Shown here: piece after piece, positions 47,233 through 56,529 of the stretch
Numbering within the stretch: the first letter of the stretch is position 1
How the letters are laid out: every line of letters starts with the position of its first letter
Origin: Sphingomonas jejuensis
GTDB lineage: Bacteria; Pseudomonadota; Alphaproteobacteria; Sphingomonadales; Sphingomonadaceae
Length of the DNA: 64,000 nt
NCBI RefSeq assembly: GCF_011927695.1
Contig: NZ_JAATJE010000002.1
Location: forward strand, 110,001-174,000
Reading direction: 5' to 3'
Notes under the pieces: model-generated
What the model saw: the letters and a program-made list of their open reading frames with translations, nothing else
Told to the model about the DNA's origin: nothing
The model's database searches: none
Program-made: the position numbers and the translations under genes

Positions 47233-50200
47233 TTAGAGGCCGACGCGGACACCCGCCCGGAATGCGCGGCCGAAGATGCCGCTGCCACCCTGTATCGGGT
47301 TGTACAGGTACGCGCCGTAGGTCACCGGATCGATCGGCGGCAGATCGTCCAGGACGTTCAGGACGTTCACGTAGAAGGTGAAGTTCTCGTTCGCGCGGAA
47401 CGACGCCGTCATGTCGAGCGTGAAGTAATCGTCCACCCGGCACGGCGTGTAGCCGTCCGACAGGCCGCACTGGCCCGCCGTGCCCGGACCCGTCTCGTCC
47501 TCGGCCGACAGATCATAGCCGCCGACCCAGTTCACGGTGCCGCTGAGGGTGAAGTCCTCAAAGGCCAGCGTGTTCTGCCACGTGCCGCGCCACTCCGGCG
47601 TGCCCGATCCGGCGGTCAACGCGAAGTTGCCGAGCGTCCCTTCGTAGGTCTGCGTCGAGCCGTCCGGGAAGGTCGTGCTGAGATTGATGATGTAGCTGAC
47701 CTCCGGCGAGGAAGTGAACTGGACGTCGCCAAAGTCGTAGGAGAACAGGCCGGCGACATCGATACCTTCCACGTTGATCGTGTTGGCATTGACCAGCTGC
47801 GATTCCACGAACGCCGGCCGCGGCAGGGCGTTGGGAAAGGCAGGATCGGGTGCATCGGCGATGACGTTGTAGCCGGCGGGGATCGGCTGACCGGCGAAAT
47901 ACGCCGCCAGAGCCGGATCGATCGGCGCGCTGGTGATCGCGTTCGACTTCTCGATGTTGAAATAGTCCACCGTCAGGCGGACCGACGGCAGCGGCGACAG
48001 AATGGCGCCGACGGTGTAGCTGCGCGACTTCTCCGGCTCCAGGTCGGGCGACGCGAGCGTCGTCAGGCCCCGCGAGTAGGCGGTGATGTAGTTCGGGCAT
48101 CCCGACAGATTGTCGGCGCGGCAATCCGGGCCATATTGCGACAGGAAGGACTGCGGCAGCGTGGCCGTGGACACGGTGACGAAGCCGGTGGTCGGCAGCG
48201 CATTCGCTTCGCCGAAGGACGGGATGCGGAAGCCTTCCGAATAGGTCGCCCGCAGCGAGAATTGCGGGATGGGCGTGAACAGCACACCCACCTTCGGCGA
48301 GAACGCCTCCTGACCCGACGAATACGCATCGAAGCGGCCCGACGCGTTCACCTCCAGGAAGTCGAGCACCGGTGCGTTGATCTCGGCAAAGGCCGAATAG
48401 ACCGTCCGGTTGCCCGAGGTTCCAAAGGCGTTCAGCGTGAAAAAGCGCTGCGTGGGGCCGTTGGTGTCGGGATTGGCGCTGGGCGCGTCGACGGCTTCGT
48501 AGCGGATCTGGCCGCCGACGCCGAGCTGCAGGGGACCGCCCGGCAGCTCGAACAGGTCACGCCCGAGCGTTGCCTGAACGGCGTACAGGTCGGACGATGC
48601 GTCCGTCACGTTGTCCGGCGACACGAAGTCCAGGATGTCTTGGCTGTTCTGCGACGGGTCGACGAAGTTCAGCGTGCCCTGTGCGATCGAGGTGAGCAGG
48701 TTGGCGATATAGACATAGCCCCTCTGCTCACGCCGCAGGTCGTTGTGCATCGCGGTTGCATCAACGGTGTACTGCCAGTCGTCGTCGGCGCCGAAGGTGC
48801 CGGTGACGCCCAGCGCCGCGCGGTAGACCCGGCTGCGGGTCGAGTTCTCGACCGGGCGATTGATCGGGCGGCCGGTGACCCGGGCGATCAGGCCCTGGGC
48901 AGCGAACGGATTGTTGGGGTTGAGCACGCCGTTGGTGGCGTTGCAGCCGGTGGCGACCGCCGATGCATCGCCCACGCCGCCGGCGCAGACATAGACCGGC
49001 AGGCTGAGCGCGAAGGATCCGGGCGCCAGCGATGCCGACGGGCCGGAAGCGGTGGAGAAGGGCGGGAACAGGATGCCCGCGTTGGCGGAAGCGCGGATCG
49101 TCGGCGGCAGGCCCGTGTAGCTGGAGCTGGTCTGCTGGAAATTGACCATGAAATAGCCCTCGGCGCTGTCGCCGAGACGCGCCGTTACGCGACCCGAGCC
49201 GCCGAACCGCTCGATGGTGGGGGAGACCACGCCATATTTCGCAACCGTGTCGACCGTGCAGATCTGGTTGGTGCCGGTCGGCGCGATGGCGTTGCCGGTG
49301 AGCGCAAGCTCCTCGGGGGTGAGCGTGTAACCGGGGCCGTACTGACAGCCGGCCGCCGGGTTCAGCAGCTGGTAGCGGCTGCCCTCGATCGCTCCGTTGG
49401 TCGCGGTGTAGGGGCGGACGTAGACGTCGTAGACACCGACGTTGAACGCCGAGAGCTGTCCGGTTTCCGGATCACGGCCGTTGCCGATGTTGTTCGGACC
49501 GCACGTGCCCTCGAAGCAGATGCCGGACAGATCGCTGGAGTTGTACGGCGCGGGAAGGTCGCGGTTGGCGACGCCTTCCGACCGGAAATAGAAGCCGCTG
49601 AGATAGGCGTTGAACCCGTTGGTATCGAGGTCCCCGGTGCCGACCGTCAGGCTCAGGCGCTGGTTGGATGCGGTGCCATCCTCGGTGATGCCCGCCTCGA
49701 CACGTCCGCCGACGCCGTTGAACTGACGCTTGGTGATGATGTTCACCACGCCGGCAACGGCATCCGCGCCGTAGGTCGAAGACGCGCCGTCACGCAGGAC
49801 CTCGATCCGCTCGACGATGTCGTCCGGGATGGTGTTCAGGTCGACGAAGTTGCGCGATCCGTCGTCGGCCAGCGGGTAGTAGGCCGCGCGCTGACCGTCG
49901 AAGAGGACCAGGGTCGAGTTGGTGCTGAGGCCGCGCAGCGACACGGCGGACGCGCCGGCAGCAAAGGCGCCGTTGGCGGTGAAGCTGTTGGTCAGCGCCG
50001 GACCGTTGTTGGAGGAGATCTGCTGGATCGCATCCTGCACCGTGTTGATGCCGCGCTGCTCCAGCGACTCCGCCGTCACCACGGTGACGGGCGAGACCGT
50101 GGTCGCGGTGCTGCCGCGAAACAGCGTTCCGGTGACGACGATCTCCTCGCCGGCGGCAGCATCGTCCGGGCCAGCCTGCGGGGCGGCGGGTGCCGAACCG

Positions 50201-50340
50201 ACCGGCTCCTGCGGTTGCTCGGCGTCCTGCGCCCAGGCAGGCGATGCGGAGACCATGAGCCCTGCGCCAAGCATGGCGAGGACGTGACGAGCAGAGCCGC
50301 TCCGGGAATTGGAGCGAACCTGGGAGATGCGACTTTTCAT
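47233..50340 (-). CDS. TonB-dependent outer-membrane receptor 1
   Basis: A 1035-residue receptor with a signal peptide ending at ASPAWAQ, a TonB box-like EEIVVTGTLFRG, a plug domain (about 75-200, with VEVLRDGASSTYGADAVAGV-like signature IEVLRDGASSTYGADAVAG) and a large barrel ending in a typical hydrophobic C-terminus. Several paired cysteines occur in predicted surface loops (for example GICFEGTCG). AGGGAG lies 7 nt before the ATG. The substrate is not deducible; no transporter genes are adjacent. Confidence 0.94.
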   Translation of the reverse strand: MKSRISQVRSNSRSGSARHVLAMLGAGLMVSASPAWAQDAEQPQEPVGSAPAAPQAGPDDAAAGEEIVVTGTLFRGSTATTVSPVTVVTAESLEQRGINTVQDAIQQISSNNGPALTNSFTANGAFAAGASAVSLRGLSTNSTLVLFDGQRAAYYPLADDGSRNFVDLNTIPDDIVERIEVLRDGASSTYGADAVAGVVNIITKRQFNGVGGRVEAGITEDGTASNQRLSLTVGTGDLDTNGFNAYLSGFYFRSEGVANRDLPAPYNSSDLSGICFEGTCGPNNIGNGRDPETGQLSAFNVGVYDVYVRPYTATNGAIEGSRYQLLNPAAGCQYGPGYTLTPEELALTGNAIAPTGTNQICTVDTVAKYGVVSPTIERFGGSGRVTARLGDSAEGYFMVNFQQTSSSYTGLPPTIRASANAGILFPPFSTASGPSASLAPGSFALSLPVYVCAGGVGDASAVATGCNATNGVLNPNNPFAAQGLIARVTGRPINRPVENSTRSRVYRAALGVTGTFGADDDWQYTVDATAMHNDLRREQRGYVYIANLLTSIAQGTLNFVDPSQNSQDILDFVSPDNVTDASSDLYAVQATLGRDLFELPGGPLQLGVGGQIRYEAVDAPSANPDTNGPTQRFFTLNAFGTSGNRTVYSAFAEINAPVLDFLEVNASGRFDAYSSGQEAFSPKVGVLFTPIPQFSLRATYSEGFRIPSFGEANALPTTGFVTVSTATLPQSFLSQYGPDCRADNLSGCPNYITAYSRGLTTLASPDLEPEKSRSYTVGAILSPLPSVRLTVDYFNIEKSNAITSAPIDPALAAYFAGQPIPAGYNVIADAPDPAFPNALPRPAFVESQLVNANTINVEGIDVAGLFSYDFGDVQFTSSPEVSYIINLSTTFPDGSTQTYEGTLGNFALTAGSGTPEWRGTWQNTLAFEDFTLSGTVNWVGGYDLSAEDETGPGTAGQCGLSDGYTPCRVDDYFTLDMTASFRANENFTFYVNVLNVLDDLPPIDPVTYGAYLYNPIQGGSGIFGRAFRAGVRVGL

Positions 50341-50647
50341 TGATGTGCTCCCTGTCTGGTCTGGCGCTTTGCACCTCGACCTGGTTCTTCAGCGACCCGA
50401 AACGGGACAGCGGGAGTATGAAACCCTTCTGCGGAGGCAAGACAGCCTCAACTGCATCAACCTAACGCATTCATCCGCCACAGTAATATTTCAGCAACAC
50501 TCTGCAACGTGAGTTAACAACTCTTTTCGCGAAGCGTGGAACATATTCGTAGGTGCCTCACCTGTGCCTGCGAGACGCTCACGCCGCGAGGTGATCCAGC
50601 CTCTGCGATCGCGCGAGCCAAACCTTGGTTTCGGGTATGCGGGCAAC
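50341..50647. other. intergenic control region of TonB receptor 1
   Basis: About 300 bp with no gene I can support. It is visibly less GC-rich than its surroundings around 50480-50550 and must hold the receptor 1 promoter and leader on the minus strand. I could not settle on a -35/-10 pair. Short open frames here have no ribosome-binding site or recognisable product. Confidence 0.5.
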
Positions 50648-50679
50648 AAAAAAGGGCGGCCTCTTCGCAGAGGCCGCCC
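50648..50679 (-). terminator. rho-independent terminator of TonB receptor 2
   Basis: Read on the minus strand: GGGCGGCCTCT, loop GCGA, AGAGGCCGCCC, then TTTTTT. A perfect 11-bp stem with U-run, 22 bp after the receptor 2 stop codon; it insulates the two receptor genes. Confidence 0.93.
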
Positions 50680-50700
50680 CTTCTTGCTTAATGCCGAAGA

Positions 50701-53700
50701 TTAGAAGCGCAGGCGAGCACCCGCATAGAAGCGACGGCCAAACACGTCGTAGACGGACGCGTTGGTGTCGGTTCCGGTTGTGTTGCCGGAGACGCCCGAC
50801 AGGATCAGCGGAGCACCATTGTCGAGGAGGTTGTCCGCGCCGATGTAGAACTCATAATTGTCGGACGCCCGCCAGGACGCTTGGGCGTCCAGGTAGAACT
50901 CGGCCGGGATCTTGATGGCGCCCGGCTCCAGATCATAGCCAGCCAGGAACTGATCATCGAGCGAAGACCGGCCGAGATAGGTGCCGGTGAAGTTCAGCGT
51001 GAACTCATCGTTCGAATAGCCGAGCGACGCCGTGAAGCGATCCTTCGCAGCACCGACTTCGCCAGCGGACGGATCAACATCCGCGCCCGGCAACGGCACC
51101 GTGTCCAGGCTGAACACGTGCGTGTAAACTACCCGCGCGTTCAGGTTACCACCAACGCCAATGCCCTCGAGCGGAATGCTGTTGGTCAGCGTGACGTCCA
51201 GACCCTCGGTCGAGAACTCGCCGCCGTTGATTGCGCCGACGTTGATCAACTCGATCGAACCCGAGCTGTTGATTGCCGTTGCGTTAGGACGACGGCTGAT
51301 GAACGAGCACAAGTCCTGGTTGTTCTGGTTAAAGCACTGATCGAGGATGAAGGCCCGACCGGGGGTCACGATCGCGTCGTCGATGTTGATGTTGAAGTAG
51401 TCGACGCGCAGGACGACGTTCCGCAGGAAATCAACCGAGCGCGGATTGATCGTCACCGAAGCCGTGTAGGAGTCGGACTTCTCCTCCTGCAGGTTCGGGT
51501 TGCCGCTGTTGAAGCCGCTGATGCCCTGAATATCCGCCTGGTTAAGCGTGAAAACACCGTTTGCTGCAATGTTGCCAAGGACACCCGGCGACGCGCGGCA
51601 GATGTCGCCACGAGTACCGCCACCGGTTGCACCGATCCCAACGCAGGGATCCTGCAAACCAGTCGGGAACGTCTGCGACGGGCCCGTAAACAGCTCACCG
51701 ATGTTGGGCGCCCGCACCGACCGAGCGTAGGTGCCGGTAAACCTGATCGCTTCGATCGGCGCAAACTCAACACCGCCGCTGTAGCTGTAGACGGTGCCGA
51801 TCGTCGAGTAGTCAGAAACTCGACCGGACCCACGCAGCCCCAAATAGTTGATGAACCCTTCCGAGATCAGAGGGACGTTGATTTCGCCGTAGAGCTCGCT
51901 GACCTCGAACGCGCCGGAGGTGTCCGGGAGAGCGTTGCCGGCATTCAGGCCGGCGTTGGTCAGAGCGTCGTTGTTCTCGTTGCTGGTCTCACGACGATAT
52001 TCCGCACCCACCGCGATACCGAGCGGACCGCCGGGCAGATCGAACAGCACGCCGGACAGGTTGCCCTGGACGACCTGCTGGGAAATGCGGGTCTGGAAGG
52101 TCTGATCAGCCGCGATGTAGTTGATCGCCGCCTGCGAGATCGAGTTGAAACCGTAGATGTTGATCGGAACGCAGCCCTGCGCCCGAGCACCCGCATCGGC
52201 GCAGACCGGCGTGTTGTCTCCAGCGAACTGGGCCCCCAGCGCGCTGCGCGGAATCGCAGACAGTGCGTTGCGGAAGTTCAGGACGTTGACCTGACCATTG
52301 GACTGCTGCGATTCGCTGGTGCGACCATAGTTGTAGCTGAGGTCCCAGTTGAACTTGTCGTCGAACAGGGTGCCTTCGACGCCGACCACGAAGCGGTAGA
52401 AGTCGCGAGTGGTAGAACCGTTACGGGTGCCGAACTCCGACAGGCGACGTGCGAACTGCAGATCACGAATGCCGTCGCCGTTTGTGTCCGTCGAGGCATT
52501 GAAGATGGCGTCCGGCACGAACGGGTTGCGGATGAGCACGCCGTTGACGAGCGTCTGAAGCGGAACCGCACCGGTTGCGTCAGGGAAGATGCCGCCGATG
52601 CCGTTCGATGAAAGCGGGAACGGCTCGATCTCACGCGAAGAGCTGGTGTTGTTATACGTACCCTCACCGAAGACACTGATGCCGTCAGTGACCTCATAGT
52701 TCACGCGTGCCGCGAACAGGTAACGCTCGACCGGCACGGCAATCGTGCGGAAGAACTGACGGTTGAAGCCGTCCGGCGCACGCGTTGCGGTGCCGTTGCT
52801 CGAGAAGCCGGTGATCAGCTGGTTGTTGCGATTGAACGTGAAGCTGCCACCGGACGTGATGAAGCGGCCCTGCGGCGCAAAGCCGGACAGGAACGGCTGG
52901 GTCGGCACGCCGAAATCGGCCGGATCGCCAGTAATCCCAGCAAAGGTGTCAATGTCGTCGAGGAAGGTACCCTCACGATTGCGCGACAGCACGCCACCCT
53001 CGTTGGAGTAGCCGAAGTGCACCATGGCATTGCCGCGGCCGTCGCCAAAGTTGCCGCCCGCGGTGATGTTCGCCTGATAACGACGATCGTCGCCACGCTC
53101 GGTCAGGCCGTACTGCGCGTTCGCCTCGACGCCTTCGAAATCATCCTTGTAGATGAAGTTGACGACACCCGCGACAGCGTCCGAGCCGTAGAGCGACGAC
53201 GCGCCGCCCGTCAGAACGTCGATACGCTGGATGAACTGCACCGGGATGACGTTCGTATCAACGGTGGCCGAACCCGGCAGACCCGACACGACGCGACGGC
53301 CGTTGATCAGCACCAGCGTGCGATCGCTGCCGAGGTTGCGGAGGTCGACCGTGGCAACGCCGGTGCCGGAGGTCAGAAAGGCCGAGTTGGTGCGGCTGAG
53401 ACCAGGCGCGCCGAACACGGGGCTTTCAAGCAACAGTTCCTGAATGTTGGTGACGCCGGCCTGGTCGATGGCGACGTCGGACACGACCTGCACCGGCGAC
53501 ACCGACGTGATCGTCGGCGACACGATGCGCGAGCCGGTGATCACGATGTCCTCGCTCGGACCGGTGCTGGTGGCAAGACCAGCCGCCGCGCGCGCTTCTT
53601 CGCTCTGCGCGGTGGTCTGCGCCTGGCTCGACTGCGAACCAAGGGTGGTTTCCTGCGCCATCGCGGAACCAGAGAACATCGCAAGCGCAAGCACCACCGG

Positions 53701-53745
53701 CGCGCTGCCGGCCCGCAGAGCATGCTTCAAGGTCGAATTAACCAT
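50701..53745 (-). CDS. TonB-dependent outer-membrane receptor 2
   Basis: A 1014-residue receptor with a signal peptide ending at GSAMAQ, a TonB box-like EDIVITGSRIV, a plug domain (LVLINGRRVVSGLPGS and IDVLTGGASSLYGSDAVAG), and a barrel ending in a C-terminal Phe. Loop cysteine pairs are present (for example CADAGARAQGC). It resembles the large receptors expanded in sphingomonads and Caulobacter for peptides or plant-derived sugars; the ligand is unknown. AGGGG lies 7 nt before ATG 53745. A terminator separates it from receptor 1. Confidence 0.94.
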   Translation of the reverse strand: MVNSTLKHALRAGSAPVVLALAMFSGSAMAQETTLGSQSSQAQTTAQSEEARAAAGLATSTGPSEDIVITGSRIVSPTITSVSPVQVVSDVAIDQAGVTNIQELLLESPVFGAPGLSRTNSAFLTSGTGVATVDLRNLGSDRTLVLINGRRVVSGLPGSATVDTNVIPVQFIQRIDVLTGGASSLYGSDAVAGVVNFIYKDDFEGVEANAQYGLTERGDDRRYQANITAGGNFGDGRGNAMVHFGYSNEGGVLSRNREGTFLDDIDTFAGITGDPADFGVPTQPFLSGFAPQGRFITSGGSFTFNRNNQLITGFSSNGTATRAPDGFNRQFFRTIAVPVERYLFAARVNYEVTDGISVFGEGTYNNTSSSREIEPFPLSSNGIGGIFPDATGAVPLQTLVNGVLIRNPFVPDAIFNASTDTNGDGIRDLQFARRLSEFGTRNGSTTRDFYRFVVGVEGTLFDDKFNWDLSYNYGRTSESQQSNGQVNVLNFRNALSAIPRSALGAQFAGDNTPVCADAGARAQGCVPINIYGFNSISQAAINYIAADQTFQTRISQQVVQGNLSGVLFDLPGGPLGIAVGAEYRRETSNENNDALTNAGLNAGNALPDTSGAFEVSELYGEINVPLISEGFINYLGLRGSGRVSDYSTIGTVYSYSGGVEFAPIEAIRFTGTYARSVRAPNIGELFTGPSQTFPTGLQDPCVGIGATGGGTRGDICRASPGVLGNIAANGVFTLNQADIQGISGFNSGNPNLQEEKSDSYTASVTINPRSVDFLRNVVLRVDYFNINIDDAIVTPGRAFILDQCFNQNNQDLCSFISRRPNATAINSSGSIELINVGAINGGEFSTEGLDVTLTNSIPLEGIGVGGNLNARVVYTHVFSLDTVPLPGADVDPSAGEVGAAKDRFTASLGYSNDEFTLNFTGTYLGRSSLDDQFLAGYDLEPGAIKIPAEFYLDAQASWRASDNYEFYIGADNLLDNGAPLILSGVSGNTTGTDTNASVYDVFGRRFYAGARLRF

Positions 53746-53846
53746 GGAAAACCCCTTTTTCTTCGCCAATGCATCAGCAAGCAAGCAATGGACGCAATAA
53801 GCGGCAAGGCATCGTGCGCCTTGTCAGGGGCAGGGAAATGCATGAT

Positions 53847-53881
53847 CTTGGGAGCGCCCGAAAGAGGGGCGCGCTCTCAAG
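53847..53881. repeat. long hairpin upstream of TonB receptor 2
   Basis: CTTG-GGAGCGCCC and GGGCGCGCTCT-CAAG form an imperfect stem of about 13 bp with a 7-nt loop, about 100 nt upstream of the receptor 2 ATG. It may be a leader structure or part of a terminator for the upstream operon; no U-run follows. Confidence 0.5.
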
Positions 53882-53921
53882 CACCATATTGCTTTAAACT
53901 GTCGCCAATTTGCAACATTGA

Positions 53922-53940
53922 GGCGGCTCGTAAGGCCGCC
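53922..53940 (-). terminator. candidate terminator after M23 lipoprotein gene
   Basis: GGCGGC / GCCGCC with a 7-nt loop, 25 nt after the M23 stop codon on the minus strand. The downstream tract (TCAATGTT) is only weakly T-rich. Confidence 0.4.
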
Positions 53941-53965
53941 AACGATCCTTTCGTAGGAACGGGAG

Positions 53966-54859
53966 CTAGTTCCCCTCCATCGGCGGCACCAGCAGTTGCG
54001 GGTCCACGCGGGCGTCGCGCCACTTCAGTGCCCAGTGGAGGTGCGGTCCGGTGGAGCGACCGGTGGTGCCGATCGCGCCGAGCAGCTGTCCGCGACCGAC
54101 GCGCTGGCCGACGCGAACGTCGATCCGCGACAGGTGGAGGAACGCGCTGTTCAATCCCATGCCGTGATCCACAATCAGCAGATTGCCTTCCAGGCTGAAC
54201 GGCCGGTCCGCAGCCAGCACGACGACGCCGTCGGCCGGCGCGGTGATCGCGGTGCCGGTCGGGCGGGCAATGTCCACGCCTGAGTGATAGGCGCCGGGCT
54301 CCCCACGGTAGATGCGCTGCGAACCGAACACGCCGCTGATCCGGCCCGTCGCGGGCCAGGCGAAGCGCTGCAGCCAGCCGTTGACCGGGCTTTCGATCGC
54401 GCGCGCCGCCTCGATCCGCGCCACCTCGGCCGCGCGGATCCGCTGGTAGGTCGGATCGGGGCGGCTGGGTCCGCGCGCGATATCGACGCGCTCGATCCGC
54501 CAGGCGCGCGGCCGGACGGTCAGGGGCTCGGTGATCGTGCGCCCATCCGCGAGCCGGGCCGTGAGACGCGCGCTCGGCCCCGCGTCGCGGTCGAAGCCGA
54601 TCAGGAATCGCTCGCCCGCCGCCAGCGGCACCGGCTGCCCGTCCAGGAACAGCGCGGCGGTTCCGCTCGGCGCGGTGCCGATCACCAGTCCGCCCTGCTG
54701 CAACGCGCCTTCGAAGGAAAAGCGCGCGCGCTCCGGCGGCTCGGTGGCCCGCACCACCGGCACGGGCGGCGGCGCGGTCACCGGCGGCTGGCTGCGGGGA
54801 ATGGCCGTGCACCCACCCAGCAGCGCCAGCAGGATCGCGCCTGACAGCCCGCGCATCAT
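53966..54859 (-). CDS. M23 peptidoglycan endopeptidase, lipoprotein
   Basis: A 297-residue protein with a lipoprotein signal ending in LGGC, a Pro-rich spacer, a beta-rich middle region, and a C-terminal LytM domain with intact zinc ligands: His and Asp in YHSGVDIA and the HxH in GPHLHWALKW. It should cut peptidoglycan cross-links from a membrane anchor. The ATG at 54859 overlaps the DUF2093 stop as ATGA. The position after xseA-DUF2093 is common in sphingomonads, from memory. Confidence 0.93.
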   Translation of the reverse strand: MMRGLSGAILLALLGGCTAIPRSQPPVTAPPPVPVVRATEPPERARFSFEGALQQGGLVIGTAPSGTAALFLDGQPVPLAAGERFLIGFDRDAGPSARLTARLADGRTITEPLTVRPRAWRIERVDIARGPSRPDPTYQRIRAAEVARIEAARAIESPVNGWLQRFAWPATGRISGVFGSQRIYRGEPGAYHSGVDIARPTGTAITAPADGVVVLAADRPFSLEGNLLIVDHGMGLNSAFLHLSRIDVRVGQRVGRGQLLGAIGTTGRSTGPHLHWALKWRDARVDPQLLVPPMEGN

Positions 54860-55056
54860 CGGCCGCACATCGCGTCGACGGCGGCCTCGGCAGAGCCATA
54901 GCCTTCCTGCCGCTCCACGCTCCAATAACGTAAGCGGTCGAGCGGAACCGGCATGCCCGTCCGCGCGCAGACGATGTGGCTGCCGGGCGAGATCACGCGA
55001 AAGCCATTGGGGAGGTAGGCGAGCCGGGCGGGTCGCTCGGCATTGGTCATCAGCAT
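54856..55056 (-). CDS. DUF2093 protein
   Basis: A 66-residue protein with the DUF2093 pattern: ARLAYLPNGFRVISPGSHIVCARTG then IPLDRLRYWSVERQE-like PLDRLRYWSVERQEGYG. It has two cysteines. Function unknown. Alphaproteobacterial genomes often place it next to xseA. There are two possible ATGs two codons apart; neither has a strong ribosome-binding site. Confidence 0.88.
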   Translation of the reverse strand: MLMTNAERPARLAYLPNGFRVISPGSHIVCARTGMPVPLDRLRYWSVERQEGYGSAEAAVDAMCGR

Positions 55057-55092
55057 GGTGTTGGTATCGGCCTTCCCAGGTTGATCCGCGAT

Positions 55093-56529
55093 TTACAGGA
55101 GGCTGCCCTGGTCCGATGCCGCGGGAGCGGACCGCCGCGGCGCCGGCGCCTTGTCGGACCGCACCGCCACCTCACCATCGGCGAAATGGAGCAGCATGGC
55201 GCCGGCATCGCGCGCCTGTCCGGCGCTGGATATCAGCGCTCCGCGCGCCATCACCCGGGCAAAGCCGCGCGCGAGCGGGCGATCCGGATCGAGCGAGGCG
55301 AGCAGGCGCGACAGCCTGTCGAGCCGCTCGTGCGCGCGTGCGGCGCTTCGCAGCAGCAGCCTCGGCTCCAGCCCGACCCGCGCCAGCCGGTCGCGCCCCA
55401 GCGCCACGCGCTGCCGCAGCAAGGGCGGCCGCAGCGCACCACCTGCCCGCGCCAGGTCGCCGCGCGCATCCGCGACCCGGCGCCCAAGCGCCCGATCGAG
55501 CCGTGCGGCCGCCGCGGCCGCCCGCTCGCGCTGCGGATCGAGCAGTCCGGGCAGGCTCGGCATCAGCCGCGACGCCGCCGCCAGCCGCTCGGCACCGCGC
55601 GCCACATAGCGGCGCGCGCATCGTTCGATTGACTGGCCACGCGTCGCCAGCGTCCGCTCCAGCTCCGCCTTCACCGGCACCGCCATCTCGGCAGCGGCGG
55701 TGGGGGTCGGCGCGCGGCGATCGGCGGCGTGGTCGGCCAGCGTCGTATCCGTTTCGTGCCCGACCGCGGAGATCAGCGGGATGGTCGCCGCCGCGATGGC
55801 GCGCACCACCGGCTCCTCGTTGAAGGCCCAGAGATCCTCGATCGAACCGCCGCCGCGCGCCACGATCAAGAGGTCCGGTCGCGGGATGTCGCCGTCTTCG
55901 GGAAGCGCGCAGAAGCCGGCGATCGCTGCGGCCACCTGCTCGGCCGCGCCCTGCCCCTGCACCTGGACCGGCCAGACGATCACGCGCGTCGGGCAGCGAT
56001 CCTCAAGCCGGTGAAGGATATCGCGGATCACCGCGCCCGTCGGGGACGTGACGACGCCGATCACGCGCGGCAGGAAGGGCAAAGGCCGTTTGCGATCGGT
56101 CGCGAACAGCCCTTCGGCCGCGAGCTTCGCCTTCACCTTTTCGAGGAGGAGCATCAGCGCGCCCTCCCCGGCCAGCTCCATGGTGTCGATCACCAGCTGA
56201 TATTTGGATCGGCCCGGATAGGTGGTGAGCTTGCCCGTCGCGATCACCTCGATGCCGTCTTCGGGGCGGAAGGCGAGCCGTGCCGCCGCGTTGCGCCACA
56301 TCACCGCGTCGATGCAGGCGTCCTCATCCTTCAAGGTCAGATAGGCGTGACCCGACGCTGCCTTCTTCCACCCGGACACCTCACCCCGGATGCGGACATG
56401 GCCGAAGCGGTCCTCCACGGTGCGCTTCAACGCCTGCGAGAGTTCGGACACGCTGATCGCGGCCGAATTGCTGCCCGCCGTCCCCTCGGCTAACAGCCGG
56501 CGCGCGGCGTCGATAAGGGGATCGTCCAT
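55093..56529 (-). CDS. xseA: exodeoxyribonuclease VII large subunit
   Basis: XseA with XseB degrades single-stranded DNA. The 478-residue protein has an N-terminal OB fold ([29 protein letters not shown]), the catalytic region [31 protein letters not shown] and [13 protein letters not shown], and a coiled-coil C-terminus. The ATG at 56529 has AGGA 8 nt upstream; that site lies inside purD. Its start codon overlaps the divergent purD start (shared CATG at 56527-56530). Confidence 0.95.
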   Translation of the reverse strand: MDDPLIDAARRLLAEGTAGSNSAAISVSELSQALKRTVEDRFGHVRIRGEVSGWKKAASGHAYLTLKDEDACIDAVMWRNAAARLAFRPEDGIEVIATGKLTTYPGRSKYQLVIDTMELAGEGALMLLLEKVKAKLAAEGLFATDRKRPLPFLPRVIGVVTSPTGAVIRDILHRLEDRCPTRVIVWPVQVQGQGAAEQVAAAIAGFCALPEDGDIPRPDLLIVARGGGSIEDLWAFNEEPVVRAIAAATIPLISAVGHETDTTLADHAADRRAPTPTAAAEMAVPVKAELERTLATRGQSIERCARRYVARGAERLAAASRLMPSLPGLLDPQRERAAAAAARLDRALGRRVADARGDLARAGGALRPPLLRQRVALGRDRLARVGLEPRLLLRSAARAHERLDRLSRLLASLDPDRPLARGFARVMARGALISSAGQARDAGAMLLHFADGEVAVRSDKAPAPRRSAPAASDQGSLL

